Positions 11,011 to 19,859 of a stretch of 23,023 nucleotides of DNA are shown piece after piece (position 1 is the first letter of the stretch; each line of letters opens with the position of its first letter). The DNA lies in IMG/VR virus record IMGVR_UViG_3300025101_000203, positions 1 to 23,023 of that record, one strand, 5' to 3'. A model generated the notes under the pieces. That model saw only the letters and a list, made by a program, of their open reading frames with translations. It was not told the origin of the DNA and made no database searches. This DNA comes from a virus. The position numbers and the translations under genes are program-made.

Positions 11011-12284
11011 TGCACATTGAGATACCTTACGAGCCTAGGGAGTTGCAGCGTAAGTTGCACAATGAGATGTCAGTTAAGCGCTGGGGTGTTGTTGTTTGCC
11101 ATCGTCGTTTTGGTAAGACTGTCTGGGCGATTAATCATATACTACGTGCTGCGTTAATGTGTGAGAAGAACAACCCTAGGCTAGCGTATATGGCTCCTAC
11201 GTATAGGCAAGCTAAGAATGTAGCGTGGGATTATATAAAGGAGTATGCTGGAAGGATACCGGGTGTACGTTTCCATGAAACGGAACTTCGGTGTGATTTA
11301 CCTACTGGTGCTAGGATTTCTTTGCTGGGTGCGGAAAACCCGGATAGTTTACGTGGAATATATTTAGATGGCTGCGTTATGGATGAGGTCGCGGATATGC
11401 CAGAGAATGTATTTCCAGAGGTGTTACGTCCGGCGTTATCTGATCGCAAAGGGTTTTGTATTTTTCTAGGCACACCAAAAGGGCATAATGCTTTTTATGA
11501 AAAGTATGAAGAAGCTGTAGCGAATGATGATTGGTTAGCTGCGGTGTATCGTGCTAGCGAAACTGGTATATTGGATCAGGAAGAGCTTGACGCGGCGAAG
11601 GTTATGATGTCGAGCGATCAGTATGCACAGGAGTTTGAGTGTAGTTGGAACGCAAATGTACCCGGTGCGGTATATGGAAAAGAGTTAGAAGAGGCGCAAG
11701 CCGATGGTAGGATTACGAATGTACCCTACAACCCGGCTAGCAAGGTAGATACTTGGTGGGATTTAGGTGTAGGCGATAGCACTGCAATATTTTTTACGCA
11801 GAACATAGGGCGCGCTGTTCACGTTATTGATTATTATGAAGCGCGTGGGGAAGGGTTGCCACACTATTGCAAGGTACTTTCTTCTAAGAATTATCTATAT
11901 GGTGAGCATAATGCACCACATGATATAGAAGTTAGAGAGTTAGGTACTGGTAAGAGTAGGCGAGAAATAGCTTGGGATCTAGGATTGAATTTCCGGGTGG
12001 TTCCTAAGTTACCAATAGAGGATGGTATTCACGCGGCGCAGATGCTGATACCGCGTTTATATTTTGATAGAGAGAAGTGTAAGTATGGCTTGGAATGTCT
12101 TAGGCAATATCACCGGGCGTATAACGAGCGCACTAGGAGTTTTAGGGCTACGCCTGTACATGATTACTCTAGTCACGCGGCAGATGCTTTTAGGTATCTG
12201 GCGGTGGGTCTTAGAGAAGAAGGACGCGGTGTTACAGCGCCGCAAAGACAAGCGGTAATGGACTATGATCCATTCGCAGCATAG
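11010..12284 (+). CDS. Terminase large subunit
   Basis: 424 residues. ATPase: Walker A CHRRFGKT (residues 30-37), Walker B CVMDE (122-126) and coupling motif LGTPKG (153-158). RNase H-like nuclease: WWDLGVGDST with D251, then a region up to HAADAFRY with D392. It pumps DNA into the prohead and cuts it. It is close to the shorter end of the usual TerL size range. Start overlaps the preceding stop by one base. The motifs, order and size make this the most certain packaging gene. Confidence 0.95.
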   Translation: MHIEIPYEPRELQRKLHNEMSVKRWGVVVCHRRFGKTVWAINHILRAALMCEKNNPRLAYMAPTYRQAKNVAWDYIKEYAGRIPGVRFHETELRCDLPTGARISLLGAENPDSLRGIYLDGCVMDEVADMPENVFPEVLRPALSDRKGFCIFLGTPKGHNAFYEKYEEAVANDDWLAAVYRASETGILDQEELDAAKVMMSSDQYAQEFECSWNANVPGAVYGKELEEAQADGRITNVPYNPASKVDTWWDLGVGDSTAIFFTQNIGRAVHVIDYYEARGEGLPHYCKVLSSKNYLYGEHNAPHDIEVRELGTGKSRREIAWDLGLNFRVVPKLPIEDGIHAAQMLIPRLYFDREKCKYGLECLRQYHRAYNERTRSFRATPVHDYSSHAADAFRYLAVGLREEGRGVTAPQRQAVMDYDPFAA

Positions 12285-12294
12285 GAGATATTAG

Positions 12295-12858
12295 ATGGCA
12301 GCAGCAGTTCCTGTAATATTAGGTGGCATAGGTGGCGGCGCAGTAGGGTACGGTGTAGCTACAACGTTAGCTTTAGGTACGGTAGGTACGGCAGTTGCAA
12401 CGGCTACTGGTGCGGTGGTGGGCGCTTCTTTAATGATGCCAAGTCCTCAAGCGCAAGCTATGGAAATAAATGATGGTACAGTAACTACTGTAGATACTAT
12501 TGAGACAGATGATACCGATATTAATACAGATAGCCCTACAGGTGGCGCAGATACAACCATAAACGAAATTACAACGTTGCAAGAAGGTTTGATAACAACA
12601 GCTGATACAACGGTAGACAATACTGATTACAGCAACGTATCAAGCGCTGGTGTAGCTTCTACAGGGGCAGAAAATGTAGCGGCGGCAAGTGCCGTTAGTA
12701 CAGGTGTTGGCGAAGATAGTGCTATAGATTTTTATGAAAGAGGTCGGCAAGCTACAATACTTACAACGCCACAAGGGTTATTAAGTAATGCAACTACTGG
12801 TGTTAATACACTTCTTAGGCCTACACCCGGATTAGCTGGCGCTGGACTAATAGCATGA
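12295..12858 (+). CDS. Virion-associated protein with Gly-rich membrane-like N-terminus
   Basis: 187 residues. Residues 1-46 are small and hydrophobic (VILGGIGGGAVGYGVATTLALGTVGTAVATATGAVVGASL), a glycine-zipper-like membrane segment. The middle is low-complexity Thr/Asp/Ala. The C-terminal GRQATILTTPQGLLS and LRPTPGLAG match a short motif, G-R-x-x-T-I-L-T-x-P-x-G-L-L, often found at the end of small podovirus structural proteins. It lies between terminase and portal genes with AGGAGA upstream. A role in the virion or in DNA ejection is plausible, function unknown. Confidence 0.65.
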   Translation: MAAAVPVILGGIGGGAVGYGVATTLALGTVGTAVATATGAVVGASLMMPSPQAQAMEINDGTVTTVDTIETDDTDINTDSPTGGADTTINEITTLQEGLITTADTTVDNTDYSNVSSAGVASTGAENVAAASAVSTGVGEDSAIDFYERGRQATILTTPQGLLSNATTGVNTLLRPTPGLAGAGLIA

Positions 12859-13046
12859 TGGGTAAACGACCAAAAAATATAGCTGGCGCTATGGGCAAAC
12901 GATCTGCACAGCCAGCGAAAAGAATGAAAAACGCAACAGTAGATCCTATTGAGCGTTTAAATCAGCGTATGGCTGGTCGTACACAAGGCGGCGCTAAAAG
13001 TAAAAAGCGTAAAACATTAATGTCCGGGTATGGAGGAATGTACTAA
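12855..13046 (+). CDS. Small basic protein with KRKTLMSGYGG tail
   Basis: 63 residues, starting MMGKRPKNIAGAMGKRSAQP, very Lys/Arg-rich, ending KKRKTLMSGYGGMY. ATG 12855 shares ATGA with the preceding stop; ATG 12858 is one codon later. The tail resembles the K-x-S-M-M-x-K-G-Y-G tails of the small genes at 1922-2658, 10 kb away, and the position inside the head operon links that family to the virion. It overlaps the portal start as TAATG. Function unknown. Confidence 0.65.
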   Translation: MMGKRPKNIAGAMGKRSAQPAKRMKNATVDPIERLNQRMAGRTQGGAKSKKRKTLMSGYGGMY

Positions 13047-14659
13047 TGGCTGAAGTTTTACCTATGATAGCGCAGCTTGATAGGCGTTTAAAGACGTTGC
13101 AAACGCAAAGATCTAATTGGGAAAGCCATTGGCAACAGCTAGCAGATTTTATGTTGCCGCGAAAAGCAGACATTACTAAGAAACGACAGCAAGGCGATAA
13201 GCGTACAGAGTTGTTATTTGATGGTACTGCAATCCATGCTGTAGAATTATTATCAAGTAGTTTACACGGTATGCTTACTTCTCCAAGCACACCTTGGTTT
13301 TCTATGCGCTACCGCGATCCAGTGCTGCAACAAAATGATGCTGCTAACGAATGGTTAGAAGTTGCAATAGATCAAATGTATCAAGCGTTTCATAGATCTA
13401 ACTTCCAACAAGAGATACATGAGCTTTACTATGATTTAGTTGTATTTGGTACAGCTGCTTTCTATGTAGAAAGTGCGCCAGAAGGTTTACGTTTTTCTTC
13501 CCGGCATATTGCAGAAATTTGCATTAGTGAAGATGCAGAAGGTCGCGTAGATACGGTGTATCGTAAGTTTAAACTAACAGCGCGTAGCATTGCTATGCAG
13601 TTTGGCGAAGAAAACTTACCGCAAGAAATTAAAAAAAGTTTAGATAGTGAGCCATTTAAGGAACATCCTATTATTCATGTGGTACACCCACGCAAAGATG
13701 GCAAAGGTAGAGCAAAGAAAAGCAAGCCTGTAGCGTCTATTTACTATACAGCTAATACACGACAGCTACTATCTGAAAGCGGTTTTGACGAATTTCCGTT
13801 TATGGTTCCGCGTTTTGTTAAAGATAGTGTTAGTACTTACGGACGTAGCCCGGCAATGAACGCGCTACCAGATACTAAAATGCTAAACAAAATGGCAGAA
13901 ACAACAATTAGGGCTGCACAAAAACAGATCGACCCTCCGCTAATGGTTCCTGATGATGGGTTTATGTTGCCTGTCAGGACAACACCGGGGGCTTTAAACT
14001 TTTACCGTACAGGTACAAGAGATAGACTAGAGCCGTTGCAGATAGGAGCAAACAATCCTCTAGGTTTAAATATGGAAGAGCAAAGACGAAACGCTATCAG
14101 GCAAGCTTTCTTTGTAGATCAGCTGCTAATGGCTAATGGACCGTCTATGACTGCTACCGAAGTCTTGCAAAGAAACGAAGAGAAGATGCGGTTGCTTGGG
14201 CCTGTTTTGGGTAGGCTACAAGCCGAATTGCTCCAGCCGTTAATCTCTAGATCCTTTGCATTGCTGCTCCGTAACGGTCTTCTCCCAGCCGCGCCGGAGC
14301 AGCTTCAAGGTCAGGATATAGATATTGAATATGTATCGCCATTAGCAAAAGCGCAAAAAATGACAGATCTACAGTCAATGTTGCGTGGGTTTGAAGTCTT
14401 GTTGCAGATGCAGCAAGTAGCGCCAGTAATGGATTATCTAGATGATGATAAGCTTGTACAGTATTTAGTCGAAACAACAGGTATCCCGGCGCGTGTTGTG
14501 CGTAGTAGAAGTGAAGTAGAACAATTACGCAGACAAAGAGCAGAAGCGCAAGCAGCGCAAGCACAAGCGCAACAAGAAGCGTCTATAGCAGATCAAGCGC
14601 AGAAGCTAGCACCAGCGTTAAAAGTCGCGTCTGATGCAAGACAACGTGGACAAATATGA
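13046..14659 (+). CDS. Head-tail connector (portal) protein, T7 gp8-like
   Basis: 537 residues. The N-terminal WESHWQQLADFMLPRK block, FDGTAIHAVELLSSSLHGMLTSPSTPWF, YDLVVFGTAAFYVE and FVKDSVSTYGRSPAMNALPDTKMLNKM are in the order typical of the T7-type connector family. Length matches (about 530-560). The C-terminal tail is Gln/Ala-rich (residues 490-535), a coiled-coil-like region. It forms the twelve-fold ring through which DNA enters and to which the short tail attaches. It shares TAATG with the upstream gene and ATGA with the next. Confidence 0.93.
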   Translation: MAEVLPMIAQLDRRLKTLQTQRSNWESHWQQLADFMLPRKADITKKRQQGDKRTELLFDGTAIHAVELLSSSLHGMLTSPSTPWFSMRYRDPVLQQNDAANEWLEVAIDQMYQAFHRSNFQQEIHELYYDLVVFGTAAFYVESAPEGLRFSSRHIAEICISEDAEGRVDTVYRKFKLTARSIAMQFGEENLPQEIKKSLDSEPFKEHPIIHVVHPRKDGKGRAKKSKPVASIYYTANTRQLLSESGFDEFPFMVPRFVKDSVSTYGRSPAMNALPDTKMLNKMAETTIRAAQKQIDPPLMVPDDGFMLPVRTTPGALNFYRTGTRDRLEPLQIGANNPLGLNMEEQRRNAIRQAFFVDQLLMANGPSMTATEVLQRNEEKMRLLGPVLGRLQAELLQPLISRSFALLLRNGLLPAAPEQLQGQDIDIEYVSPLAKAQKMTDLQSMLRGFEVLLQMQQVAPVMDYLDDDKLVQYLVETTGIPARVVRSRSEVEQLRRQRAEAQAAQAQAQQEASIADQAQKLAPALKVASDARQRGQI

Positions 14660-14868
14660 AGGAATTAGAACAATTAAAACTCGCCTATCGCCGTACATTT
14701 AATACGGAGGATGGGGAGCAAGTGCTTAGTGATCTTAAAAAGCGTTTTGCTTTTGAGACAACCACTTTTGTTTCTGGCGATCCCCATCAATCAGCTTTCC
14801 AAGAAGGTCAACGCGCAGCAATATTATTGATCGTCAGTATGTTGGCCGAAGGAAAAAAACAAGGATAG
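14656..14868 (+). CDS. Bbp19-like small phage protein
   Basis: 70 residues. The pattern AYRRTFNTEDGEQVLSDLKKRFAFETTTFVSGDPHQSAFQEGQRAAILLIVSML matches the Bbp19-like small proteins found next to portal genes: x-F-x-T-x-x-G-x-x-V-L-x-D-L, then G-D-P and E-G-Q-R-A-x-x-L. Function is not established; an assembly role is assumed from position. ATGA overlap with the portal gene. Confidence 0.7.
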   Translation: MKELEQLKLAYRRTFNTEDGEQVLSDLKKRFAFETTTFVSGDPHQSAFQEGQRAAILLIVSMLAEGKKQG

Positions 14869-14876
14869 GAAACTAA

Positions 14877-15743
14877 ATGAGCGAAGAGACAACCCAAGAT
14901 GCTGGACCTCAAGAAGTCGCTGAAGCAGTTGCAGCGGAGCCTGTAGTACAGGAACCAGTTGCACAACAAGAAGTTGCACAACCTGTAAGCGAAGGTAATT
15001 GGCTTGATGCGTTAGATGAAACGTATCAGCAAGATCCTTTGATTAATAAGTTTACAAGTGCAAACGAACTAGCAAAGAGCCACATTAGCGCGCAGAGAAT
15101 GATCGGCGCTGATAAGGTAGTTATACCCGGTCAATCTGCTACGCCAGATGAATGGCGCGCAGTTTATCAAAAACTAGGCGCTCCACAAGATCCGGGCAGC
15201 TATGAGCTAGAACAAACGGAAGTATTTGACGAAACGTCTTTTGATGCTTTTCGCAACAAAGCTTACGAGCTTGGCTTGTCAAACAAACAGGCGGCAGAGA
15301 TTGCTGGCTTGTATCAAGAGCAAGTAAACAATGGTCGGCAAGTTTTAGAGCAGCGCGCAGAGGAAGTACGTTTTTCCGGGGAGCAAGAGTTACGACAACA
15401 GTTTGGCGATCATTTTGACCAGCGCTTAGAAATGGCAAGGTCAGCGTCACAGACTGTTATGAGTGAAGATGATTTAAGGATTTTTTCTGAAGTGCAGCTA
15501 GCAGACGGTAGATTGTTAGGGGATCACCCGGCAATTGTAAGAGCGTTTCATAAAATGGCTGAACTTATAGGAGAAGATAATTTAGTCGGTGAAACGACTG
15601 AAGTAGTTATGAGTTCGCAAGACGCAAGACAGCGATATAATGAGATAGTCGCGCAAGGATCTCCCTATTGGGATAAATTCCATGCCGAACATCAAAACTA
15701 TATTGATGAAGCTTTGCATTTGCGTACTTATTTTGCTGGATAA
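14877..15743 (+). CDS. Capsid assembly scaffolding protein
   Basis: 288 residues. The N-terminus is acidic and Ala/Gln/Val-rich (residues 1-40). The middle has a conserved-looking SGNWLDALDE-type start, SANELAKSHISAQRMIGADKVVIPG and WRAVYQKLGAPQDPGSYEL, typical of podovirus scaffolds. The C-terminal half is long helical. It would direct prohead assembly and be lost on maturation. Placed between the connector and the capsid genes as in T7 (gp9). Acidic, without catalytic motifs. Confidence 0.85.
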   Translation: MSEETTQDAGPQEVAEAVAAEPVVQEPVAQQEVAQPVSEGNWLDALDETYQQDPLINKFTSANELAKSHISAQRMIGADKVVIPGQSATPDEWRAVYQKLGAPQDPGSYELEQTEVFDETSFDAFRNKAYELGLSNKQAAEIAGLYQEQVNNGRQVLEQRAEEVRFSGEQELRQQFGDHFDQRLEMARSASQTVMSEDDLRIFSEVQLADGRLLGDHPAIVRAFHKMAELIGEDNLVGETTEVVMSSQDARQRYNEIVAQGSPYWDKFHAEHQNYIDEALHLRTYFAG

Positions 15744-15868
15744 CCGAAAGGCCCAGAACGTCAAGCTTGTGCGTCAAGCGGAGTAGCTAACCTAAATAGT
15801 AGCATTGGCCCTTATGGGATAACCGAAGCGCAGCAAACTTTAACTGAAACTGTAATAAGGAGAGACTT
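15744..15868. other. Scaffold-capsid spacer with 11-base direct repeat
   Basis: 125 bases without a gene, unusually long for this operon. GGATAACCGAA occurs at 15738-15748 (across the scaffold stop) and at 15817-15827. GGCCC follows the first copy and precedes the second. TAAGGAGAG just before the capsid ATG is a strong ribosome site. It may hold a capsid-specific promoter or an RNA element that boosts capsid synthesis, but I see no convincing promoter. Confidence 0.5.
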
Positions 15869-16729
15869 ATGTCTACTCAAATAACTACAGCTTTTGTTCA
15901 ACAGTTCTCCGCGAACATCCAGATGCTATCACAGCAAAAGGGTTCGTTGCTGCGTAATGCAGTTGACAGTGAGAGTGTGAACGGTGAAAAAGCTTTTTTC
16001 GATCAAGTAGGTGCAGCGGCAGCTGTTCTACGAACCTCACGCCATGCAGACACGCCATTGGTGGAAACACCACATAGCAGACGTATGGTAACTATGGCTG
16101 ATTATGAATATGCAGATTTGATTGACGATCAAGACAAAGTACGCTTGCTTGCTGATCCAACATCTACTTATTCTCAAGCAGCGGCGGCAGCTATGGGCAG
16201 AGCAATGGATGATGTAATCATTACTGCGGCTCTTGGTACAGCAACAACTGGTAAAGATGGTAGCACTTCTACAACGCTTCCAGCTGGGCAGAAAGTTGCA
16301 CATGGCAGCGCCGGGTTAACTATTGCAAAACTTCTAAGTGCTAAAGAAATCTTAGATAGTAACAGTGTTGACCCATCCATCACGCGGCATATTATTGTAT
16401 CGCCAAAGCAAATCTCTGATCTGCTTAACAATACAACCGTAACGTCAAGTGATTTTAATACTGTAAAAGCTTTGGCAACAGGTGATCTAAACTCATTTGT
16501 TGGCTTTAACTTTATCGTATCTAATCGTTTGAACACTGACAGCAACAGTGACCGTCAGGTTATTGCTTTTGCCAGTGACGGTATCAAGCTGGCAATCGGT
16601 AAAGAACCGTCTGCTCGGATTGATGAACGTGCCGATAAGTCATACTCAACGCAAGTCTATTACTGTCAGTCCATCGGGGCAACTCGCATGGAAGAAGAAA
16701 AAGTAGTAGAAATTGCGTGTAACGAATAA
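15869..16729 (+). CDS. Major capsid protein
   Basis: 286 residues. MSTQITTAFVQQFSANIQML is a typical start of the Phage_capsid_2-type fold. Further matches are QKGSLLRNAVDSE, the DYEYADLIDDQDKVRLLADPTSTYSQAAAAAMGRAMDD block and a GATRMEEEKVVEIAC end. Strong AAGGAG upstream. The size and position after scaffold, before a decoration-like protein and the tail tube genes, support it. Confidence 0.9.
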   Translation: MSTQITTAFVQQFSANIQMLSQQKGSLLRNAVDSESVNGEKAFFDQVGAAAAVLRTSRHADTPLVETPHSRRMVTMADYEYADLIDDQDKVRLLADPTSTYSQAAAAAMGRAMDDVIITAALGTATTGKDGSTSTTLPAGQKVAHGSAGLTIAKLLSAKEILDSNSVDPSITRHIIVSPKQISDLLNNTTVTSSDFNTVKALATGDLNSFVGFNFIVSNRLNTDSNSDRQVIAFASDGIKLAIGKEPSARIDERADKSYSTQVYYCQSIGATRMEEEKVVEIACNE

Positions 16730-16741
16730 GGAGACTGACGA

Positions 16742-17203
16742 ATGGCTACTGTTTATTCAACTCAACGCACTAATTCACGCGCTACACCAGCCGTGATGAA
16801 TAAGGCAAACGAAATGAGTGGCAGAATTAGAGTTGCTCATGGTACTTTTGAAGCATCTTCTTTAGCGTCTGGTGACGTTATTGAAATGTTTATCATGCCT
16901 GATGGGGCGAGATTGTTAGAAGGATCACTTGCACATGATGCAATGGGTTCATCTACAACCTTGTCTGTAGGTTTTGCTGCACATACTAACGCAGCTGGTA
17001 GCGCAGTAAGCGCGTCAGCGGCAGCGTATAAAGCAGCTGCGGCTTCTACGTCAGCGCAAAAGGTAGACATCCTTGCTACACTAGCTCTCGGTTCCGGCAC
17101 AGAGTTAGATGCTAACGAGGACGGTGTTCCTGTAACGGTAACAATGGGCGGTGCAGCTGGCACTGGTACTGTTGAACTTACCATTAAGTACGTTCTAGAC
17201 TAA
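16742..17203 (+). CDS. Capsid-associated (decoration-like) protein
   Basis: 153 residues. Ala/Thr/Ser/Gly-rich and beta-patterned (RIRVAHGTFEASSL, DVIEMFIMPDGARLLEGSL, SSTTLSVGFAAH, VPVTVTMGGAAGTGTVELTIKYVL). Proteins of this type and composition follow the capsid gene in many podoviruses and are thought to sit on the capsid surface. Twelve bases separate it from the capsid gene, with AAGGAG. The terminator after it would keep capsid and decoration messages abundant. No family name assigned with confidence. Confidence 0.68.
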   Translation: MATVYSTQRTNSRATPAVMNKANEMSGRIRVAHGTFEASSLASGDVIEMFIMPDGARLLEGSLAHDAMGSSTTLSVGFAAHTNAAGSAVSASAAAYKAAAASTSAQKVDILATLALGSGTELDANEDGVPVTVTMGGAAGTGTVELTIKYVLD

Positions 17204-17204
17204 T

Positions 17205-17236
17205 AGAGTGGGGCGCGCTTGCGCCCCCTCTTTTTT
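17205..17236 (+). terminator. Intrinsic terminator after capsid genes
   Basis: AGAG (17205-17208), a bulged T, GGGGCGC, loop GCTT, GCGCCCC, CTCT, then six T. Strong hairpin and T-run on the plus strand. It lies where T7 has its T-phi terminator after gene 10, giving high capsid expression and lower expression of tail genes that read through. Confidence 0.88.
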
Positions 17237-17250
17237 ATTGGAGATAGAGA

Positions 17251-17856
17251 ATGACAAGTACCGTTGATATTGCTAACTATGCGCTAAACAGTTTAGGTGC
17301 ATCTAATATTACTGCGCTAGATGAAAACAGCAAACCAGCGCGCATTGTTAACCAGCGATACGAAGCGGTAAGGGATAGTGTGTTTAGATCGCATCCTTGG
17401 AATTGTTTAATTCGTAGGGCAGAGCTAGCACAAGAAAGTACAGCGCCTACATATGGCTACGGTAAACAGTATGCGTTACCTACAGACCCATTTTGTTTGC
17501 GCGTATTAGAGTTTAGTAACGGCACATTAACGTTTCCGTTTGATAATATGAGAAGCAATAGCGATACTCCGGCGTTTATTATTGAGGGTCGCAAGCTATT
17601 GACAGACGAAGGTACTGCAAAAATTAAGTATGTTGCCCGGATTACAGACCCACAACAGTACGATGCCGGGCTAATTGAAACCTTAGCAGCTAGATTGGCG
17701 TATGAAATATCGTATGCAATTACAGGATCTACTACTGTACGGCAGCTATCGGCAGCTGATTACGATAGAAAACTCAAAGAAAGCACGTTTCAAGACGCAA
17801 CTGAAGGTGCGCCAGAGCGTATTGAAGCTAATGATTTTGTCGAGGCGCGTTTCTAA
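17251..17856 (+). CDS. Tail tubular protein A, T7 gp11-like
   Basis: 201 residues. DIANYALNSLGASNITALDENSKPARIVNQRYEAVRDSVFRSHPWNCLIRRAEL is the classic N-terminus of the gp11/TTPA family: A-N-x-A-L-x-x-L-G, then R-x-x-V-L/F-x-x-x-H-P-W-N. ALPTDPFCLRVLEF and YAxRITDPQQYD follow. It forms the upper tail ring joined to the connector. TTGGAGAT upstream; shares TAATG with the next gene. Length is normal. Confidence 0.92.
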   Translation: MTSTVDIANYALNSLGASNITALDENSKPARIVNQRYEAVRDSVFRSHPWNCLIRRAELAQESTAPTYGYGKQYALPTDPFCLRVLEFSNGTLTFPFDNMRSNSDTPAFIIEGRKLLTDEGTAKIKYVARITDPQQYDAGLIETLAARLAYEISYAITGSTTVRQLSAADYDRKLKESTFQDATEGAPERIEANDFVEARF

Positions 17857-19859
17857 TGGCAAGATCTGCACCTTCACTAAGCACATTTACAGCTGGTGAA
17901 ATATCGCCACGCTTAGAAGGGCGTATTACGCTAGAGAAATACAAGGCTGGCTTATCAGATTTAACTAACATGGTGGTGCAACCACACGGCGGCGTTACAC
18001 GTAGACCGGGTACTCAGTATCTTGGTACTGTAAAAGATAGCAGTGTAAAGAGTAGGCTTATACCATTTCAGTTTAAAACCACAGATACATACATACTTGT
18101 GTTTGGGGATCAAGTTATGCGTGTGTATCGCAACGGTTCTCAAGTTTTAAAAGGATCGGCACAAAATATTACAGCTGTAACAAAAGCAAACCCCGGCGTA
18201 GTAACAATATCTTCTCATGGCTATAGCAATGGTGATGAAATATTTTTAGATAATGTTGTCGGCATGACAGAATTAAATGGTCGTAACTATAAGGTAGCTA
18301 ACGTCACAACAAATACATTTACGTTGCAAGATCTATTTGGCAACAACATAAACACAACAAACTTTACAACATATGCGTCAGCTGGGGCAGTAGATGAAAT
18401 ATTTGAAGTAGCAACGCCATACGCAGCGGCTGACATATTTAATTTACGTTTCGCGCAAAGTGCAGATATTATGTATTTTGTACATCCAAGCTATGCAATT
18501 CGTACTTTATCGCGTACAAATCACAACGCTTGGACATTTGCCACAGCAACAATTACTGGATCGCCTAATCCATCACTGTCAGGTACTGATAATTACCCTA
18601 GTGTTGTTACGTTTTTTGAACAAAGACTTGTTTTTGCAGCAACAAATAACAATCCACAAACGTTATGGTTTAGTAAAAGCGCGGATTATCTTAACTTTAC
18701 TACAGGAACAAACGCAGATGATGCACTGATTTACACAATTGCATCAAATCAAGTAAACAATATTAGGTATTTATCAGCTACGCGAGTGCTTACTATTGGT
18801 ACTTCCGGCGGTGAATACGTGCTTACAACTACAAATGACGGTCCTATAACGCCGACTACAACGCAAATTCGTAAGTATTCTAACTACGGATCGGCTAATA
18901 CAGAGCCTGTACAGGTCGCAGATGTTACGTTGTTTCTGCAACGCGGCAATAGAAAAGTGCGAGAGTTTAAGTATATTGGTGAAGTAAACACAGCCGGGTA
19001 TCAAGCGCCAGATCTAACAGTGTTAGCAGAACATATTACTGAAGGTGGCCTAGAAAGTTTTGCGTATCAACAAGAGCCAGAAAATATTGTATGGGCTATA
19101 CGTGCCGATGGTGCGCTAGTAGGTTTAACGTATCGGCGTGAAGAGCAAGTTGTTGCGTGGCATAAACATACGATAGGTGGCACGTTTAGCGGCGGTTCGG
19201 CAGTAGTCGAAAGCATTGCAACGTTACCTACGGACACAGGTAATGACGAGCTATACATGATTGTAAAACGCACTATCAATAGTGTTACCCGGCGATATGT
19301 AGAGCGAATGAAAGATTTTGATTTTGGCAGCAATACTACGTCTGCATTTTTTGTAGATAGCGGTTTATCGTATTCGGGCAGTGCGGTTACTAGTTTTAGT
19401 ACGCTGTATCACTTAGAAGGTGAAACGGTTTCTGTGCTTGCTAACGGCGCAAGTCATGCAAATAAAGCAGTATCAAGCGCATCTATAGCACTTGATTTTT
19501 CTGCAACTACCGCTGCTATTGGGTATGGGTATACATCAAATATGCAAACGTTGCGGATTGAAAGTGGATCTTCTGACGGAACAAGTCAGGGTAAACCGAA
19601 AAGAATACACGGTATTACAGTACGATTATTTGAAACAGTGGGCGTAGAAGTGGGCAACGATAGCTCGGAAACGGATCGGATCTTTTTCCGTGACAGTTCT
19701 ATGGATATGGATACAGCGGTTCCTCTTTTTTCTGGCGATAAAGATGTTGAGTTTCCGGGTGGCTTTGATGATGATGATAGAATATACTTACAACAGACAC
19801 AGCCACTACCGTTGACAGTATTAGCACTGTATCCAAGGATGAATACTTTTGATAAATGA
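17856..19859 (+). CDS. Tail tubular protein B (nozzle), T7 gp12-like
   Basis: 667 residues. SLSTFTAGEISPRLEGRITLEKYKAGLSDLTNMVVQPHGGVTRRPGTQYL is the family signature at the start. LRFAQSADIMYFVHPSYAIRTLSR and YPSVVTFFEQRLVFAATNNNPQTLWFS are further typical blocks, followed by a large beta-rich region. It builds the hollow tail nozzle through which DNA is ejected. Size fits gp12-like proteins that lack large extra domains. It overlaps TTPA by one base and the next gene as ATGA. Confidence 0.92.
   Translation: MARSAPSLSTFTAGEISPRLEGRITLEKYKAGLSDLTNMVVQPHGGVTRRPGTQYLGTVKDSSVKSRLIPFQFKTTDTYILVFGDQVMRVYRNGSQVLKGSAQNITAVTKANPGVVTISSHGYSNGDEIFLDNVVGMTELNGRNYKVANVTTNTFTLQDLFGNNINTTNFTTYASAGAVDEIFEVATPYAAADIFNLRFAQSADIMYFVHPSYAIRTLSRTNHNAWTFATATITGSPNPSLSGTDNYPSVVTFFEQRLVFAATNNNPQTLWFSKSADYLNFTTGTNADDALIYTIASNQVNNIRYLSATRVLTIGTSGGEYVLTTTNDGPITPTTTQIRKYSNYGSANTEPVQVADVTLFLQRGNRKVREFKYIGEVNTAGYQAPDLTVLAEHITEGGLESFAYQQEPENIVWAIRADGALVGLTYRREEQVVAWHKHTIGGTFSGGSAVVESIATLPTDTGNDELYMIVKRTINSVTRRYVERMKDFDFGSNTTSAFFVDSGLSYSGSAVTSFSTLYHLEGETVSVLANGASHANKAVSSASIALDFSATTAAIGYGYTSNMQTLRIESGSSDGTSQGKPKRIHGITVRLFETVGVEVGNDSSETDRIFFRDSSMDMDTAVPLFSGDKDVEFPGGFDDDDRIYLQQTQPLPLTVLALYPRMNTFDK

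Noticed and set aside
14247-14564. Minus-strand frame inside the portal gene
   Set aside because: It is opposite a highly confident gene and its Leu/Ala-rich make-up reflects the Gln/Ala codons on the other strand.
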